Source: Pseudovirgaria hyperparasitica
Lineage: Eukaryota; Ascomycota; Dothideomycetes; Acrospermales; Acrospermaceae
NCBI RefSeq assembly: GCF_010093815.1
Contig: NW_022985549.1
Span: forward strand, 1,885,494-1,949,493
Direction of reading: 5' to 3'
Length of the DNA: 64,000 nt
Both the position numbers and the translations under genes were made by a program. Position 1 is the stretch's first letter. Every line of letters begins with the position of its first letter. The notes under the pieces were generated by a model. It was not told the origin of the DNA, ran no database searches, and was given only the letters and a program-made list of their open reading frames with translations. Below are positions 20,142 through 32,105 of this stretch, one piece after another.

Positions 20142-22942
20142 TTGGTGATCAAAGGTGGCCGTTGTTTGCGCGTCACGAGTTCTCCTCCCCGTCCCTTCGG
20201 GACCCCTTTGGGATGGATGGCCCTAGTTCGTGTTTCTTGGATATGCGTGCGTGCCTGACTGGGGTTTGGGGAGAGACGCTTGATTGGTGGCTGGGGACTG
20301 GCGATTGGAGGCCTGGGACTTGCGAATTACGAATGGCGAATGGCGAATGGCGAATTGTGGAGACAGTGAAGATGGTGAAGATAGTGAGGATGGAGCGCAC
20401 GTGTGTGCGCGTGTGGAGTTTGGATTATGATGGCCTTGTCGTCCGTACTTTCAAGTATGATGGGATTGTCGTGCCGTGTGTGTGTATACCGTATGTGTAT
20501 ATAGGTATGTGTTTGTGTGTGTACTGAACGTATCAAGAAACATCCCGGATACGTGGCACGAGGGCAGCAATTCGCAAAGTCTACCGTCCACGTACCTCGC
20601 TCACTCACTCGCGCCAAATTCTAACAGACCCGGATAAAGGCCTGCAGCTTTCCCCTCACCTACCTGCGTCTTCTGGGTAGGTACCTAGTACCTAGGCTTA
20701 AATCTCTGCAATCCCCTTGTAAGTAGTGTATATGGTGTATAGTATATAGCATGTAGCATATAGTATATCGTATATTGTACATAGTCGTACATGGTATCGG
20801 TTCAACCCACGGTATTCCCTGGACCATCCTTTTCCGAGGAATAGACGTCGTCATTCTCTCGTTTGGATAACCGAGGAAAATCCAAAGCATGTTTACCGAT
20901 GTACGTGTACATGTCATCCAGACAACTAGCCAGTCAGTCAGCCAGCCAGCCAGCCATACACACATACACACAGACACGCAGGCAAGTCATCTCTCGAATA
21001 TTACCGCATTCCACACGCACGCCGCAATCAATCATACATTATGAGAAAAATCCCAACAAAAGCCCCCACGCACGTATGCAGATCGTTTTTGGATCGACGC
21101 TCTGGAAGAGAAGGTAAATTAGGTGCCCGTTACGGGCGCGTGTGCCTGTGTGCGAGGGTGTGCGTGTGCGTGTGCGAGAGCCAGGAGGAACCCAGCAGGG
21201 CACGGAAAATTCGTCCCGAAATCCGCGTGTCGTTGCACGCGTTCGCCCGTCCGTTTGTGTGTGTATGCACCACGTTGTAAGAATGTGTCAGATAAGGCTG
21301 GGGCGGGTCCATGCCAGGGTGTTTAGGGTTAATATGTTATGTGAACGGGCCCGGGAGGTAAAGTACAAAGTCTTGGTGTCTGCGGGAATAATTTGCAAAA
21401 GACGAAGAAATTTTTCTATATGTGTGTATATGTGTTTCTCGTCGGGTTACCTGATGAACTAATTGCCTCGTACCCCACACTTTGTCTTCAGTCCAGTCGA
21501 ACGTACGAACTCAGATTGGCGAGCAAAGACGTGTGAGTGAGTTAGTGCGTTAGTGAATTAGTGTGAATGAGTCAGTCCATACAGAGATACATACACACAC
21601 CTCACGCCAACTTCAAGGAAGGAAGCGTGAGCGACAAGGCTGAGCTAAGTGGACCCACCGGACGGGACTTTCCAGAACGGCTGTCAGGAGAGGACTGGTT
21701 CTTGATTGGACGGTCGGGCGATACCCCCAGCCCGCTCAGAACCCGAAGGAATACGAGGTGCGTTGTTCGGAGATCAGGATGCCCAGGAATCCTGATGACG
21801 CACGCGGGGGGCTGGTTGGTGCACGCTCGGCTGTTGGCTGGCTATCGGCTTGGCGAAAGCATGTAGGACTGGGGGGCTTTGCATGAACGGACGATTGGTT
21901 GTGATCACAGGGCTGGTGAGTGAGATGTCCGGATATAGAGTTGTGAGTTCCTTGTTGTTTTGCTTGATGCTAATGCGGTGAGGCTATAGGTGGCTTTGCT
22001 AAGGATACCTGGGATCGAGGGTTGGTAGTGAGGTTTCTAGCGTGGACTAACGCGATATATTGTGTCGTCGAGCATGCGATACCTCTAGGTTTATATTTAC
22101 AGCCTATCGCTATAGCTGGGCATGACGCGCGTAAGGCATTCGATACCTTGCTGATCGCTTGAATGTAGTGAACGCGCGAGTAACAAACCTTGGCTACTGA
22201 CCCCAATAGTAGTGCTGGGTTCAAAACACTTGGACTATAAGCCATTGGAGCGTGACATAGATCTTCCTTAGAATTACCTAGAAAGCAATTCTGATATACC
22301 CCTCTGTTGCTTAGCCGACTTTCGAGCATTTTCAGTGGTCTACCAAGTAATCAACTATACTAGCTCGAACCTTTCAGGCTCAATCTCGTATAAACCTAAT
22401 GATACCGTCATATATCACAGAAGGACCGAGGTTACTTTTGCCCGTATGGAGGTGAGTCTGTTGAGATCCTGGTCGACAAACAGCAGTAGGCGCAGCCTAC
22501 TAATCACGAAACTTCCTATACAAACACCAGCATCAAAGCGCGACCGTGGACCAGGCCAGAAGAAGGTGGTCAAGGCATTAGTGGGGAGAGCTCGGGTACA
22601 GACGCACTATGAGAGTGAGTTCGTTTGGTCTGGTTGCCATGAGACGCGGAGTTGCCACCGGGATAGTGCGCCACAGACGACCGGTAACGGACGTTTCGTA
22701 TCTGTCGCTCACATACAGTGATCGTGCTAGTACAATCTCGCATACGCAGTGCAACAACGTATTCCCATAGTGTGCTTGCGAGTCAGCCGTAATCGCGGGG
22801 TGAACAGTATACGTCGTGTTCGTGTATACGTCTTTCTGTAAGACCCTGTTGATCAAGATTCCCGACGTTTTCGGATATCCTCGTTATACGGTAGCGAAGC
22901 GCAGTTGTAGACCTGGTGGCCTTGTTTCTGATAGAGTCGCGA

Positions 22943-22950
22943 TATATAAG
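22943..22950 (+). promoter_or_regulatory. Candidate TATA box of the CmcJ-like gene
   Basis: TATATAAG lies about 150 bases upstream of the ATG at 23100. It is followed by a C/T/A-rich leader with few guanines, as is usual between TATA box and start codon in fungal genes. Motif match and position only. Confidence 0.45.
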
Positions 22951-23099
22951 CGTGATAAAGAAGCCATGTTCATGTCGACATTCACAATCCACCTTTATCC
23001 TCATTCACACAACCAATCTTCTACCCCAAATCACAGAATCGACCTTTTGTCCTCAATCACACAACCATACCCGCATCTATTTCCACTTGTACCTCAAAC

Positions 23100-24094
23100 A
23101 TGGCTCCACACAGTACCTCACCCACGACTGAGACTTGGTCACCCCCAATCAAGACCCCTGTCACTTCTCCTCAAGATGTTTACACTACCTTAAACTATAC
23201 CGAACTCCCTGCCGGCGCCAACGGCCTCGACGTCATCGGTGATCAGTCTGGGGTACCAGAAGATCAACGACGCATGAAGCAGCGCGACGATATCACTGTA
23301 GCTAAAGACGTCGTTATCAAAGACGTGCGCGGAAGAGAGGACGAATTTAAATTGGATGTCCAAGGATTCCAATATGTGAATCATTCAATCGAGGGGGTGA
23401 CTGACTGGACCGACCCGAAGCAAATCACGGAAAAAGTTCAGCCAGCCACAGTGGAGTTGGTGAAGAAATTGTGAGTAGTCCTCTGGCCAATGCGCCTGAT
23501 CCGGCAAAGGGACATTCGCCTCAATCTACTATGTGAACGAGGAGTGCTAATGGTGACTGCAGGACTGGTGCCTCGAAAGTTGTTGTTTATCTCGATCGCA
23601 ACCGGTTCAACCCAAACGAGAAGGGGAGTCAAATGTCCACGGCACACTCTCCCTCTCATGGCGTCCACACAGACCTTACACATGCATCCTGCCATTTCAC
23701 CTTGGCCAAGTCGGTCCCAGATCCAGCAGAACGGGATGAGCTCCTCAGCGGCAGATATATCGTCGTCAACGTATGGCGACCGGTAGTGACAATCAAGAAA
23801 GACCCTCTCACAGTTTGCGACTGGCGCTCCGTCGACCCGGTCAAAGACATCTACAATGATCGTAGAGTTGTGGGCGATAACGTGATGGAGTTTGGACTTC
23901 CGATATACAGTGACAAGCATGAATGGTATTATCTGAATGAGCAGAGGCCGGATGAGCCTTTAGTGTTCAAGCAGCTGGACAGCAACTTGGAGACAAACAT
24001 TACATTGCCGCACTCGGCGTTTGTGGACCCGAAGTATGTTGACTACCCTCCGAGGCGCAGTATCGAGATGAAGTGTTTTGCCTTCTTCGATTGA
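23100..24094 (+). CDS. CmcJ/NvfI (AsaB, GA4-desaturase-like) oxidoreductase
   Basis: Two exons, 23100-23470 and 23563-24094, encode 300 residues. The 92-nt intron has GTGAGT, a CTAAT branch site and CTGCAG. The family signatures appear in order: VVVYLDRNRFNPNEKG (around 129-145), VHTDLT with H159 and D161, YIVVNVWRPV, DPLTVCDWRSV, YLNEQRPDEPLVFKQLDS, and LPHSAFVDP with H274. The C terminus RSIEMKCFAFFD is also typical. The H-x-D plus distal His pattern suggests a non-haem iron centre like that of 2-oxoglutarate oxygenases. Members act as hydroxylases, desaturases or isomerases in fungal secondary metabolism (AsaB, NvfI) and gibberellin synthesis (GA4 desaturase). The substrate cannot be told, and no synthase or regulator gene lies nearby. 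The N-terminal 60 residues are less conserved. Confidence 0.88.
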
Positions 24095-24689
24095 GTTCTT
24101 CGCGTGCAGGAATGAATAGGGGGTGTCAGGAAGGGGTGTCGATTACGGATATGATCTTCATGTTATCTTTACGCATGTATTCTCTTGAATGATTTTGCTT
24201 AGCATTCCTTGTACTATATCGTTAGATTCATTCAATGAGTATGTCCAGATGAGAACCTGCATTGATTAGACTGTAGACACTGCATTGGCTGTGACGCCGA
24301 TACCATCTAGTGCAACACTGCAACGCGTGTCATCGAAAGCGAATCGATCGTGCAATGATCATGGCGAAAATAGGCATATAATTAATGAAAGAGTAGCGAG
24401 GTGCAACGATGCATAGTCGAATTATATCAAAGTGACCATTTACCGGCAAGCGATGGACGCTACTGTGGTCAGTGAATAAAGCATGGGATGGCTAGGGAGC
24501 TAACCTAGCGACTCCACCCGTTAATCCTAGTTAGGGCAGGTGCGCGCTACGCACATTCATCGTCATATACACCGTCATGACCTATTCGAGTGTCAAAATC
24601 TTTGATTTAGGCCTCAGCGCGCGACGCGTCTTCGTGTCATCGAATTGTTTCCCTCAACGTTCTAATCGCGGTCATTCTGAAAATGGACC
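24095..24689. other. Intergenic region upstream of RAD4
   Basis: Holds the 3' end of the CmcJ-like gene and the promoter of RAD4. No gene or distinct motif recognised. Confidence 0.5.
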
Positions 24690-27600
24690 ATGCCTCCATA
24701 CGTTTCACGCAAGCGCTCTCGATCCCCGGCGCTTCCAGTCGTTCCTCCTCGCAAGCGCATAGCCACTAAGAGCAAATATGTACGAGGAAGTAATAAGAAA
24801 AAAGATGTGTTTCACGCCTTGGATGAGCTGAGCAAACCTGCTAAAAGATCTCGGACGTTGGAGGAGAACCAGAAGTTCCTGGACGCACAAGAAGAAAGCG
24901 ATGCCCAAAGTCGATCAGACGCATCCTCCAGCGACGACTCCGACGAATTTGAAGATGTCTTGCAAGACGCCGATACTCCTGCTACCGCAAAGAGTCGCTG
25001 TACACAGAGTGGTAGTAGTACAGCAGAAGAGAGCGAGGATGATAATGAGCAGGACGACGACGACGCAGTGAGCACTGGGTCGACCAATTGGCACGACCTC
25101 CTTCCAAACACGAATACCAACCATACTGCACCTATACCTTCTGGGGATCTTCAGATCACTCTTCCAAAGGCAAATGAGCAACCTGACTATTCTCATTGGG
25201 CGGCCGCGCGAGAAACAACAGGCAAGAAAGGCCCAAGTAAGATCGAGAGACAGATCCGTGTTCGAACTCATTGCATGCATGTGCAGTTCCTACTGTATCA
25301 CAACCTTGTGAGAAACAGTTGGATACAGGACAAGGAGGTACAGAAATTACTGCTTGATAAGCTCAGTGAAGGCTGTTGGAAAGAGATCTGCATTTGGCGG
25401 GAAGCAGTCGGCCTTCCACACCTGGGCAAAGATGAGCATGGTACAGCAGGAAAAGCTGCCAGGAAGATGTCAAGAACAGATCTAAAGAAGGCTCAAGGAA
25501 AATTCAAGGGGAAAGAGAAAGGCAAGGACAAGCCTAAGAAGGATGACCCCAGAAGCCAACGCGACTGGTCTAACACCGCGACCCGCGATCCTGACAATTC
25601 TCCACATGACGGGCTACCCCGATTACTGCAATACCTGCTGTCATTCTGGAGGAAGATATTCAAGCCTACTGCACCGTCGCTGAAGAAAGTTGGATACCTC
25701 GAGTCATCTGCGTTACAAGCACACATGCGTGCCTACAAGAAGGACAACAAAGATGTCGAGAGGTTCGGAGAACGTATCACGACCAGAGAAGAGTTCAGAG
25801 AATGTGCTAGAAAGACAACAGGCAGTAGAGACGTCGGCCAGCAACTGTTTACAGGACTACTACGTGCTGTTGGAATAGAGGCGCGTATGGTTTGCAGTCT
25901 GCAGCCTGTCGGATTTGGCTGGTCGAAAGCTGAAGACGGGAAAATGAAAAAACCTGCGCAGACTGCATACAACATATCAGCCGCGGAAGTTGTATCAAAA
26001 GGTGTCGAGAGCACGAGGTCGAAGACCTCAGCCCGCAAATCCAAGGGCGGAAATAAAGGGAGCAAGACTGCGCCTATTGATCTTGACTCGGACTCTAGCA
26101 GTTTAAGTGATCCACCTTCAGACTCCGGGTCCGACTTGTCTATTGTCGACTTGACGCCCTCGAAGTCTGCGACTCCAGCACGAAGAGGTTATCCTCACAC
26201 ACACCCATACCCAACTTACTGGACTGAAGCTTTTTCTCCTGTGACTAATAGACCTCACGCTGCCTCTCCTCTTACTGCCCCACATATTGCAAGCACAGCC
26301 GAAGCATTTCAGGCGTTTGAGCCCCGTGGCAAGGACGCCGATAAAGCAAAGCAAGTGTTTGCCTACATCGTGGCCTACTCATATGATGGTACGGCAAAAG
26401 ATGTCACAGTACGCTACCTAAAGCGACACATGTGGCCGGGTAAAACGAAAGGTGTGCGGTTGCCTGTCGAAAAGATACCAGTCTATAACAAGCATGGCAA
26501 GATCAAACGTTGTGAGGAATATGACTGGTTCAAGAATGTTTTGTCTGCATATAGACGCGATGCTCATCTCCGCACCCAGGCTGATGAGATAGAGGATACC
26601 ATAGATCTCATACCTGTTAAACCCAACAAAAAAGACAAGGAAGAGAATCTTGATACGCTTACTGGCCTCAAGGCATCTGCCGATTACGTGCTCGAACGGT
26701 TTATGCGACGTGAAGAGGCTCTTTTACCTACAGCGAAGCCCGTTCGCAATTTTACTTCGGGGAAGGGCGATAAAGCAAAGACTGAGCCCGTATACCGCCG
26801 TGCGGATGTAGTCTCGTGCAAGACGGTTGAGTCATGGCACAAAGAGGGCCGCGAAATCATCCCTGGTGCACAAGCACTGAAGCGTGTCCCACATCGGGCT
26901 GTTACGATTGCAAGAAAGCAGGAGATAATAGACCATGAGCGCGAGACGGGAGAGAAACCTTTGCAGGGACTGTATTCGAAGGCTCAGACGCAATACATCA
27001 TTCCTCCTCCGATTGAGGATGGACGCATTCCACGCAACGCCTTTGGAAACATCGACGTATATGTACCAAGCATGGTTCCCAAAGGAGCATCGCACATCCC
27101 CCTTCGTGGCACTATGCGCATCTGCAAGAAGCTTGGTATTGATTTTGCTGAGGCCTGTGTGGGCTTTGAGTTTGGAGCGCAGCGCGCAGTGCCTGTCATA
27201 CATGGTGTGGTGGTGGCTGAAGGTCACCGAAAGCTGGTGCGCGACGCATGGCACGAGGAGCAAGTGAGGCTGAAAGAGAAGGAAGAGAAGAAACGTGAAG
27301 CTAGGGCACTGGCGCTTTGGAAGAAGTTTCTCACCGGTATGCGCATTATAGAGAGGGTTAGGGCAGAGTACGGCACAGGTGTAGGCGAATCCGCAGATAT
27401 CAATCCTTTCGTGCACAAAAAGGCAAGCATAAAGCAACATGCAGATATTGCACGCGCGTACGAAGACTGTGGTTTTCAGGCACACGATGAAGAACAAGGG
27501 GGCGGCTTCATCATGCCAGGCCACGAAGAGGAGGAGATGGTACCAAGGGTCGCTGCAAACACAGCCATAGTTACCGATGGTGGTGGCGGCTTCTTGCCAG

Positions 27601-28049
27601 ATGCTGACCGTGCATCCGGATCTGAAGGAGGCGGTTTTATGCTAGAGGAAGAGGTGGTAAAGTCACGCTCTGTGACTCCAGACACATCTTCACACGACTT
27701 AGTACGGACGCCAATGTCACTCCAAATAGCTCATCAGCAGAGTCAAGGCAGCGCGAAAGGCTTATCTGTCAACGCAAGAATGAATAAGAGACGACGTATA
27801 GCCGAAGACAACGATACTGTTCCAATGCCATCATCCCCAGAAGTACCTACCAACAATAAAAACGAGGACGAATTCAAGCCAGAAACGTCATCCCGGAAAG
27901 GGAGAGCCAAAGTACCCAGCACCACTCCATCGAAACAAGAGCGCCAGCCAGCTCGTGTTGTGCCAAAACGTCAGGCTGCGAAGCGAGCGAGCGCAGGAAC
28001 GGGATCGAAGAGCAAGTATTTTGAAGGGAGCGATGAGAGCGATGCTTGA
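24690..28049 (+). CDS. RAD4: Rad4/XPC nucleotide-excision-repair damage sensor
   Basis: An intronless frame of 1119 residues, a normal length for filamentous fungi. Residues 1-150 are basic, then acidic and disordered. The transglutaminase-homology domain starts near 190 (RTHCMHVQFLLYHN) and includes GQQLFTGLLRAVGIEARMV (about 388-406). It resumes after a low-complexity insertion (about 450-510) with FAYIVAYSYDGTAKDVTVRY. Beta-hairpin domains follow: BHD1 near 680-740 (LPTAKPVRNF, RRADVVSCKTVESWHKEGR), BHD2 near 735-775 and BHD3 near 776-850 (DGRIPRNAFGNIDVYVPSMV, GIDFAEACVGFEF). The C-terminal tail is disordered and basic. With Rad23 and centrin, Rad4 recognises helix-distorting lesions and opens DNA for TFIIH in the nucleus. 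The ATG at 24690 begins a typical basic N terminus (MPPYVSRKRSRSP). Confidence 0.96.
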   Translation: MPPYVSRKRSRSPALPVVPPRKRIATKSKYVRGSNKKKDVFHALDELSKPAKRSRTLEENQKFLDAQEESDAQSRSDASSSDDSDEFEDVLQDADTPATAKSRCTQSGSSTAEESEDDNEQDDDDAVSTGSTNWHDLLPNTNTNHTAPIPSGDLQITLPKANEQPDYSHWAAARETTGKKGPSKIERQIRVRTHCMHVQFLLYHNLVRNSWIQDKEVQKLLLDKLSEGCWKEICIWREAVGLPHLGKDEHGTAGKAARKMSRTDLKKAQGKFKGKEKGKDKPKKDDPRSQRDWSNTATRDPDNSPHDGLPRLLQYLLSFWRKIFKPTAPSLKKVGYLESSALQAHMRAYKKDNKDVERFGERITTREEFRECARKTTGSRDVGQQLFTGLLRAVGIEARMVCSLQPVGFGWSKAEDGKMKKPAQTAYNISAAEVVSKGVESTRSKTSARKSKGGNKGSKTAPIDLDSDSSSLSDPPSDSGSDLSIVDLTPSKSATPARRGYPHTHPYPTYWTEAFSPVTNRPHAASPLTAPHIASTAEAFQAFEPRGKDADKAKQVFAYIVAYSYDGTAKDVTVRYLKRHMWPGKTKGVRLPVEKIPVYNKHGKIKRCEEYDWFKNVLSAYRRDAHLRTQADEIEDTIDLIPVKPNKKDKEENLDTLTGLKASADYVLERFMRREEALLPTAKPVRNFTSGKGDKAKTEPVYRRADVVSCKTVESWHKEGREIIPGAQALKRVPHRAVTIARKQEIIDHERETGEKPLQGLYSKAQTQYIIPPPIEDGRIPRNAFGNIDVYVPSMVPKGASHIPLRGTMRICKKLGIDFAEACVGFEFGAQRAVPVIHGVVVAEGHRKLVRDAWHEEQVRLKEKEEKKREARALALWKKFLTGMRIIERVRAEYGTGVGESADINPFVHKKASIKQHADIARAYEDCGFQAHDEEQGGGFIMPGHEEEEMVPRVAANTAIVTDGGGGFLPDADRASGSEGGGFMLEEEVVKSRSVTPDTSSHDLVRTPMSLQIAHQQSQGSAKGLSVNARMNKRRRIAEDNDTVPMPSSPEVPTNNKNEDEFKPETSSRKGRAKVPSTTPSKQERQPARVVPKRQAAKRASAGTGSKSKYFEGSDESDA

Positions 28050-28430
28050 GGCCGTATCAACCATGCGCCGTAATTGAGACCGTATAAGACACTGTAGTGA
28101 CTACGCACGTCTCATTAGGAGCTCGTTCAGTCACGCGTTAAATTTAAGACAGTTGAAATGAGTTGTTCGACATCCATCCATACCAATGACAGCGCCAAGT
28201 CTGGTAGGACGCGATTATTAAGCTCGAGCGTGGCCTGATACAAAAGCGCTAGCCTTCATTTAGCTTTCATTCCTTTGACATTGGCAAGACATTCTGCGAC
28301 TTATTAGTGGCAACCAATATATCTTGAAACGTGTTCCAAGCCCCGAGCATCCATCGCCTCAACCATCACGCGTCCACCCCCGTAAGCTTCTTGCCCCGTT
28401 CGAATGCACCATCCATACGAATACGCTATT
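28050..28430. other. Convergent 3' intergenic region
   Basis: Shared 3' flank of RAD4 (rightward) and the SAT4-type gene (leftward). No further gene seen. Confidence 0.5.
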
Positions 28431-29884
28431 CTAACCTTGAGCAGTATTACTCGGGAAGTGCGTCGTCATCGCTTGGGTTTCCCAGCTTGACCTCACTGAT
28501 CTTTCCGCTAGAGACTGCACCCTCGAAGTGTACGACGGTGGCGGCAAATATCGCACAGACTCCTTACTCGCCGCTGCACTCGTGGTCATTTGTGGTGTAT
28601 CGATCCTGGATCTATGGCCGCTGTGGGTCTCGAAAGTCTCTTGTGCGTCACCCATGTAAATAGCCGGAAGCTGTTTGTCTAGATTCGGTGCCGCACGAGT
28701 TGCAGTTGCCCTGTGGTGCGCATAGGGCGAGACTGGAGTCGTAACGACCATGGCCTCTTTGCTTGTTGCATCTACGACTAGGCATGCTGCTTGTTTGGTA
28801 CGATCGTACATGCCGTTGTCTGTAACAGTGGAAGCACTGGGCGTCGTAGTTGAAACCGATCGGGCAGTTCGCAGATTCGAGAACCATCCAGCGATGGCGC
28901 CCCAGAGTGGCTTGTAGGTCACACTACAAGCGCAGACGATCGAGACGGCCAAGTGGACGTTTGTCCATACTTCGGCTTTGCCGAACGAGACGAGCTGGAT
29001 GCCTGGTTGGTAGATCTCCCTGATGCGTATGATGTTGGTGATAACGGCGAAGATTCCTAACATGAAGATGCTTGAGAGAATTATCTTGTTGCGTAGCGGG
29101 ATGTTGATCGTTAGGACTTGATGGACGGGGAGCAGCAAGATGAAAAGATCTATGGCTGTCTCGAGGGCTCCTGTGCCGAGGAAGTAGACTGAGTAGTTGG
29201 CGCATTCACCTGGCATGAGCGGCTTCCAGAACTTCTGAAGTGGTTTGCAGACGAGGAAGTTCGCCAACATTGTTCCAAGGAGCCACCTGTCTGTTTTTCA
29301 GTCACTGACAAAGGTATGTGCAACGCATTCTGGCTGTGACTGGAACTTACAGGCCAGAAAGAAGCATGGCAACTAACGTTGCTCTTCTGTACCTGTCGGT
29401 ATCAAATATCCTACGGTAGAACGACAGGAGCGTCATCTTCACAGCGAAGAGAGCTACAAGGCTCAATGTAAATGCCACAAATCGAGTCTAACAATGAAGT
29501 AAGTCATGTCTTCGGGGCTGACATCAAACAGTACTAACCACCATGTATCGCTCTGACTTCTTCCACGACTCTGGAGTCCCAATCACCAGCAACAGCTCTG
29601 TTACCTCTCTCCCTCCACCCCCAGTCATTATCCCTACCTTTTTGTCAGTGAAAACCTACAGTTAACCAGTTCGACAGTAACTCACCCCAGAGATTCGCGG
29701 CAGCACACCCGAAATACGCCACAAGCGCAAATATTATCCACAGGTCGTCCACATGGTATCCAGCCTTGACCAAGGACTTGCAAATATACCGTAAGATCAC
29801 GGATACCGCAGATACAACGACGCAAATTACGCCAACCACGTAACTACGTCGACCAGACCACGTCAGCTCTTCCAAGTCGTCCAT
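28431..29884 (-). CDS. SAT4-type rhodopsin-fold seven-helix membrane protein
   Basis: Four exons on the minus strand: 29884-29686, 29633-29539, 29487-29351 and 29286-28431, giving 428 residues. Introns are 51-64 nt with GTGAGT, GTTAGT and GTAAGT donors; intron 1 has a CTGAC branch site close to its TAG end. The protein has about seven hydrophobic helices. Family hallmarks are SYVVGVICVVVSAVSVILRY, the GYHVDDLWIIFAL segment with DD, KMTLLSFYRRIF, FLVCKPLQKFW, and the CANYSVYFLGTGALETAIDLF and LPVHQV segments. It has a long polar C-terminal tail (about 310-428) with likely phosphorylatable Ser/Thr. This large family includes PTH11-related receptors; ligand and function are unknown for most members. 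Exon 2, which encodes a Gly-rich loop, is the least certain boundary. Confidence 0.85.
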
Positions 29885-30703
29885 GTCTTCTCACACTAGC
29901 GATTATATCAGAAAGAATATGAAAAATGTTGGGACCAGCCCAAAAAATGCATGAATGAATAAATGAATGAAAATGAATGAAGGACATGTAATCCTAGGCC
30001 ATCAGAGCCCTTCAAAACTGATACGGGGGCAGCCTGCGACTAATAACATAACGGCTATGAGAGCGTAAGCTTTGCCAACTCTGCAACAGGTAAAACAAAA
30101 ACTCACACCTACACAGTAAAGAGAGAGACAGCGAGGCGAATATATCAATGCCTTAAGCCCGCGCCATACATTGTGCATGAATGCTGTTGATGCACAGACC
30201 TGCCCAAAGAAGAAATGCCAAGAGAATGCTCTGACGCTTTAGGTAGGGCCGACACCTACAGCCCCCAGGATTGTACGCAATAGGGGTCCGAGTGTGATAT
30301 TGGGGCCGTACTAGGATGCCAAGAGGGGGCGTGGTTGCAGACTGCGTCGCACAAAATCTCACTGTCCTACCGCAAGTGCCTCATAGGTTTATTTTCTGGC
30401 TTGGAATGTACAACAAGATGATTGTTTAGAATGCGTGCGCAACGCCTGTGGCGCAGCCGCTACTTACACTAAGCACTCATAGCATCCTACCACACGTGAG
30501 CACAAGACTCTCTGGGATACCTTGCCTGCCGCTATAAGAAAGGTGACGTTTTACGAATACGAGAACGAGTCCTCCCTTTGGACGACGAAGACGTGACATG
30601 TCGCAATTTAGTGGCCACTATATTGAGAAACATTGTTTATTTAATCCTTAGAGATGCCCTCTTCTTCCCTTGTGTATCTTCAATAAAAATCTCTTGACTA
30701 ACC
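29885..30703. other. Divergent intergenic region
   Basis: Contains promoters for the leftward SAT4-type gene and the rightward dehydrogenase. Small ATGAATGA repeats lie at about 29950-29980. No gene supported. Confidence 0.5.
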
Positions 30704-31597
30704 ATGACTAGTACCACCAAGATCGTCATAATTACTGGATGCAGCTCGGGGATCGGCCTTGCTGCCACTAAACTGTTTGTGGAGAAAGGATACAATGTGT
30801 TCGGCCTCGATGTCGCAGACTTCGCAATCGAGATGGACGATAAGGTATTCTCATTCCACAAAGCAGACCTCTGTAAAGATGGTGCGATTGAGGCCGCCGT
30901 CGAGGCCTGTGTGAAGAAGTTCGGGTATGTATCACTCCCTAACAACCCCGTGATGTAGTCGATTAACATGTTCCAGACCGCCCACAACACTGCTCAACAT
31001 CGCCGGTGTCATGGACGCCTTCGAGGCCGCAGACACCGTCTCCGACGCTCAATGGGACCGCCAGATCGCAGTCAACCTCACCGCGCCTGTCAAACTGATG
31101 CGCGCGGTCTTGCCCCACATGCAAGCAGCCAAACAAGGCGCCATTGTCAATGTGTGTTCGCGCGCTGCAATCGGCGGCGCCTGCGCTGGTGTCGCATATA
31201 CGGCCAGCAAGCACGGTCTCGTACGTCCCCTTTCCAGTTTTCCCGTCGATCATTGTTATTTTGCTCCACATACTGATATTCCCAGCTCGGCGCAACCAAG
31301 AACACTGCCTGGCGTTTTCGCAAGGAGAGAATTCGCGTCAACGCCGTGCTTCCGGGCGCTATCGCCACAGGAATTGGATCTAGCATAAGCAGAGATTCCT
31401 TTGACAAGGCCTCTTACGCGGAGTGCTTGCCGGTTACCAATCTGACCAGCGACCAATCACTAGAATATGAGCAGAGAAAGGAGCAGGACATTCAGCCGGA
31501 AGCTGTTGCAAAGAGTATATATTTTCTGGCGAGTGAGGATGCGGGGGTTTTGACGGGTGTCTGTATGCCGGTCGACAAAGGGTGGAGTACGATTTGA
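30704..31597 (+). CDS. Short-chain dehydrogenase/reductase
   Basis: Three exons, 30704-30924, 30977-31220 and 31286-31597, give 258 residues. Introns are 52 and 65 nt (GTATGT..TTCCAG and GTACGT..CCCAG). Classical SDR motifs are complete: TGCSSGIG cofactor loop (11-18), NIAG (81-84), catalytic Ser135, Tyr148 and Lys152 in YTASK, then VLPGAIATGIG. The C terminus SEDAGVLTGVCMPVDKGWSTI matches the usual end of NAD(P)-dependent reductases that use GG-type or GW-type termini. An acidic residue follows strand 2 (GLDVADF), which favours NAD over NADP. The substrate cannot be deduced. It reads convergently with the CSC1-type gene. Confidence 0.92.
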
Positions 31598-32105
31598 GTG
31601 CGGTAGAGGTGGTATATGACATGTGAACGTCGCGAGGTGGCTGGGTCTTGGTTGCCGACTCTTCATGGCTTATCGCTCGAATTGGGTTAGGCTACATAGT
31701 CCAGTGTTTTCTCGCATAACATAAATTCGCACCTGTAGTAGGGATCAATGTGTTGGATATCGAGCTGCTATTGAATGCGGCTCCAGTCATCTGACTTTAC
31801 TCTACAAGCTTTGCCTACCTCAACCTATCACCTGCATAACCTATCCACGCTATCTCATCATCAATGGGAACGTGGACTGACATGGGCGCTGGTACTGTTG
31901 TCTATATCGCCGAGGAAACCCACCTACTCCATTAATATTCCATCACGGACGCTCACATCACCATCTTGATAGCTGCTGATAGAAATTCTATCAGGCATTG
32001 GGGGTCGAGCGCAAGGTCAATAATCAGTGTGTCTACAGGTCGTATTGCCGAATTCTCCGGGCCTTACACACTAAGTGATCCGCGCATGTCTATTTTCCAA
32101 ATCCT
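31598..32105. other. Convergent 3' intergenic region
   Basis: Shared 3' flank of the dehydrogenase and the channel gene. No feature recognised. Confidence 0.5.

Larger units (their letters stand above)
19095..23099. other. 4.0 kb non-coding stretch
   Basis: No supported gene. The left part (19095-21650) is rich in GT and ATGT simple repeats. Examples are the GT tract at 20108-20139, CGAATGG triplication at about 20335-20356, and a TATAG-rich degenerate tract at about 20720-20790. The right part (21900-22900) has more complex sequence with one 119-codon minus-strand frame, which I could not support as a gene. The last 150 bases hold the promoter of the next gene. Confidence 0.5.

Noticed and set aside
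21970-22329. Minus-strand frame of 119 codons that faintly recalls the end of LINE reverse transcriptases
   Set aside because: The resemblance is limited to about 15 residues, with no catalytic motif and no flanking element structure. A translated search of 21900-22900 against LINE proteins would decide.
26832-27524. Minus-strand frame of 230 codons
   Set aside because: Antisense to the beta-hairpin domains of RAD4, which are clearly coding on the plus strand.
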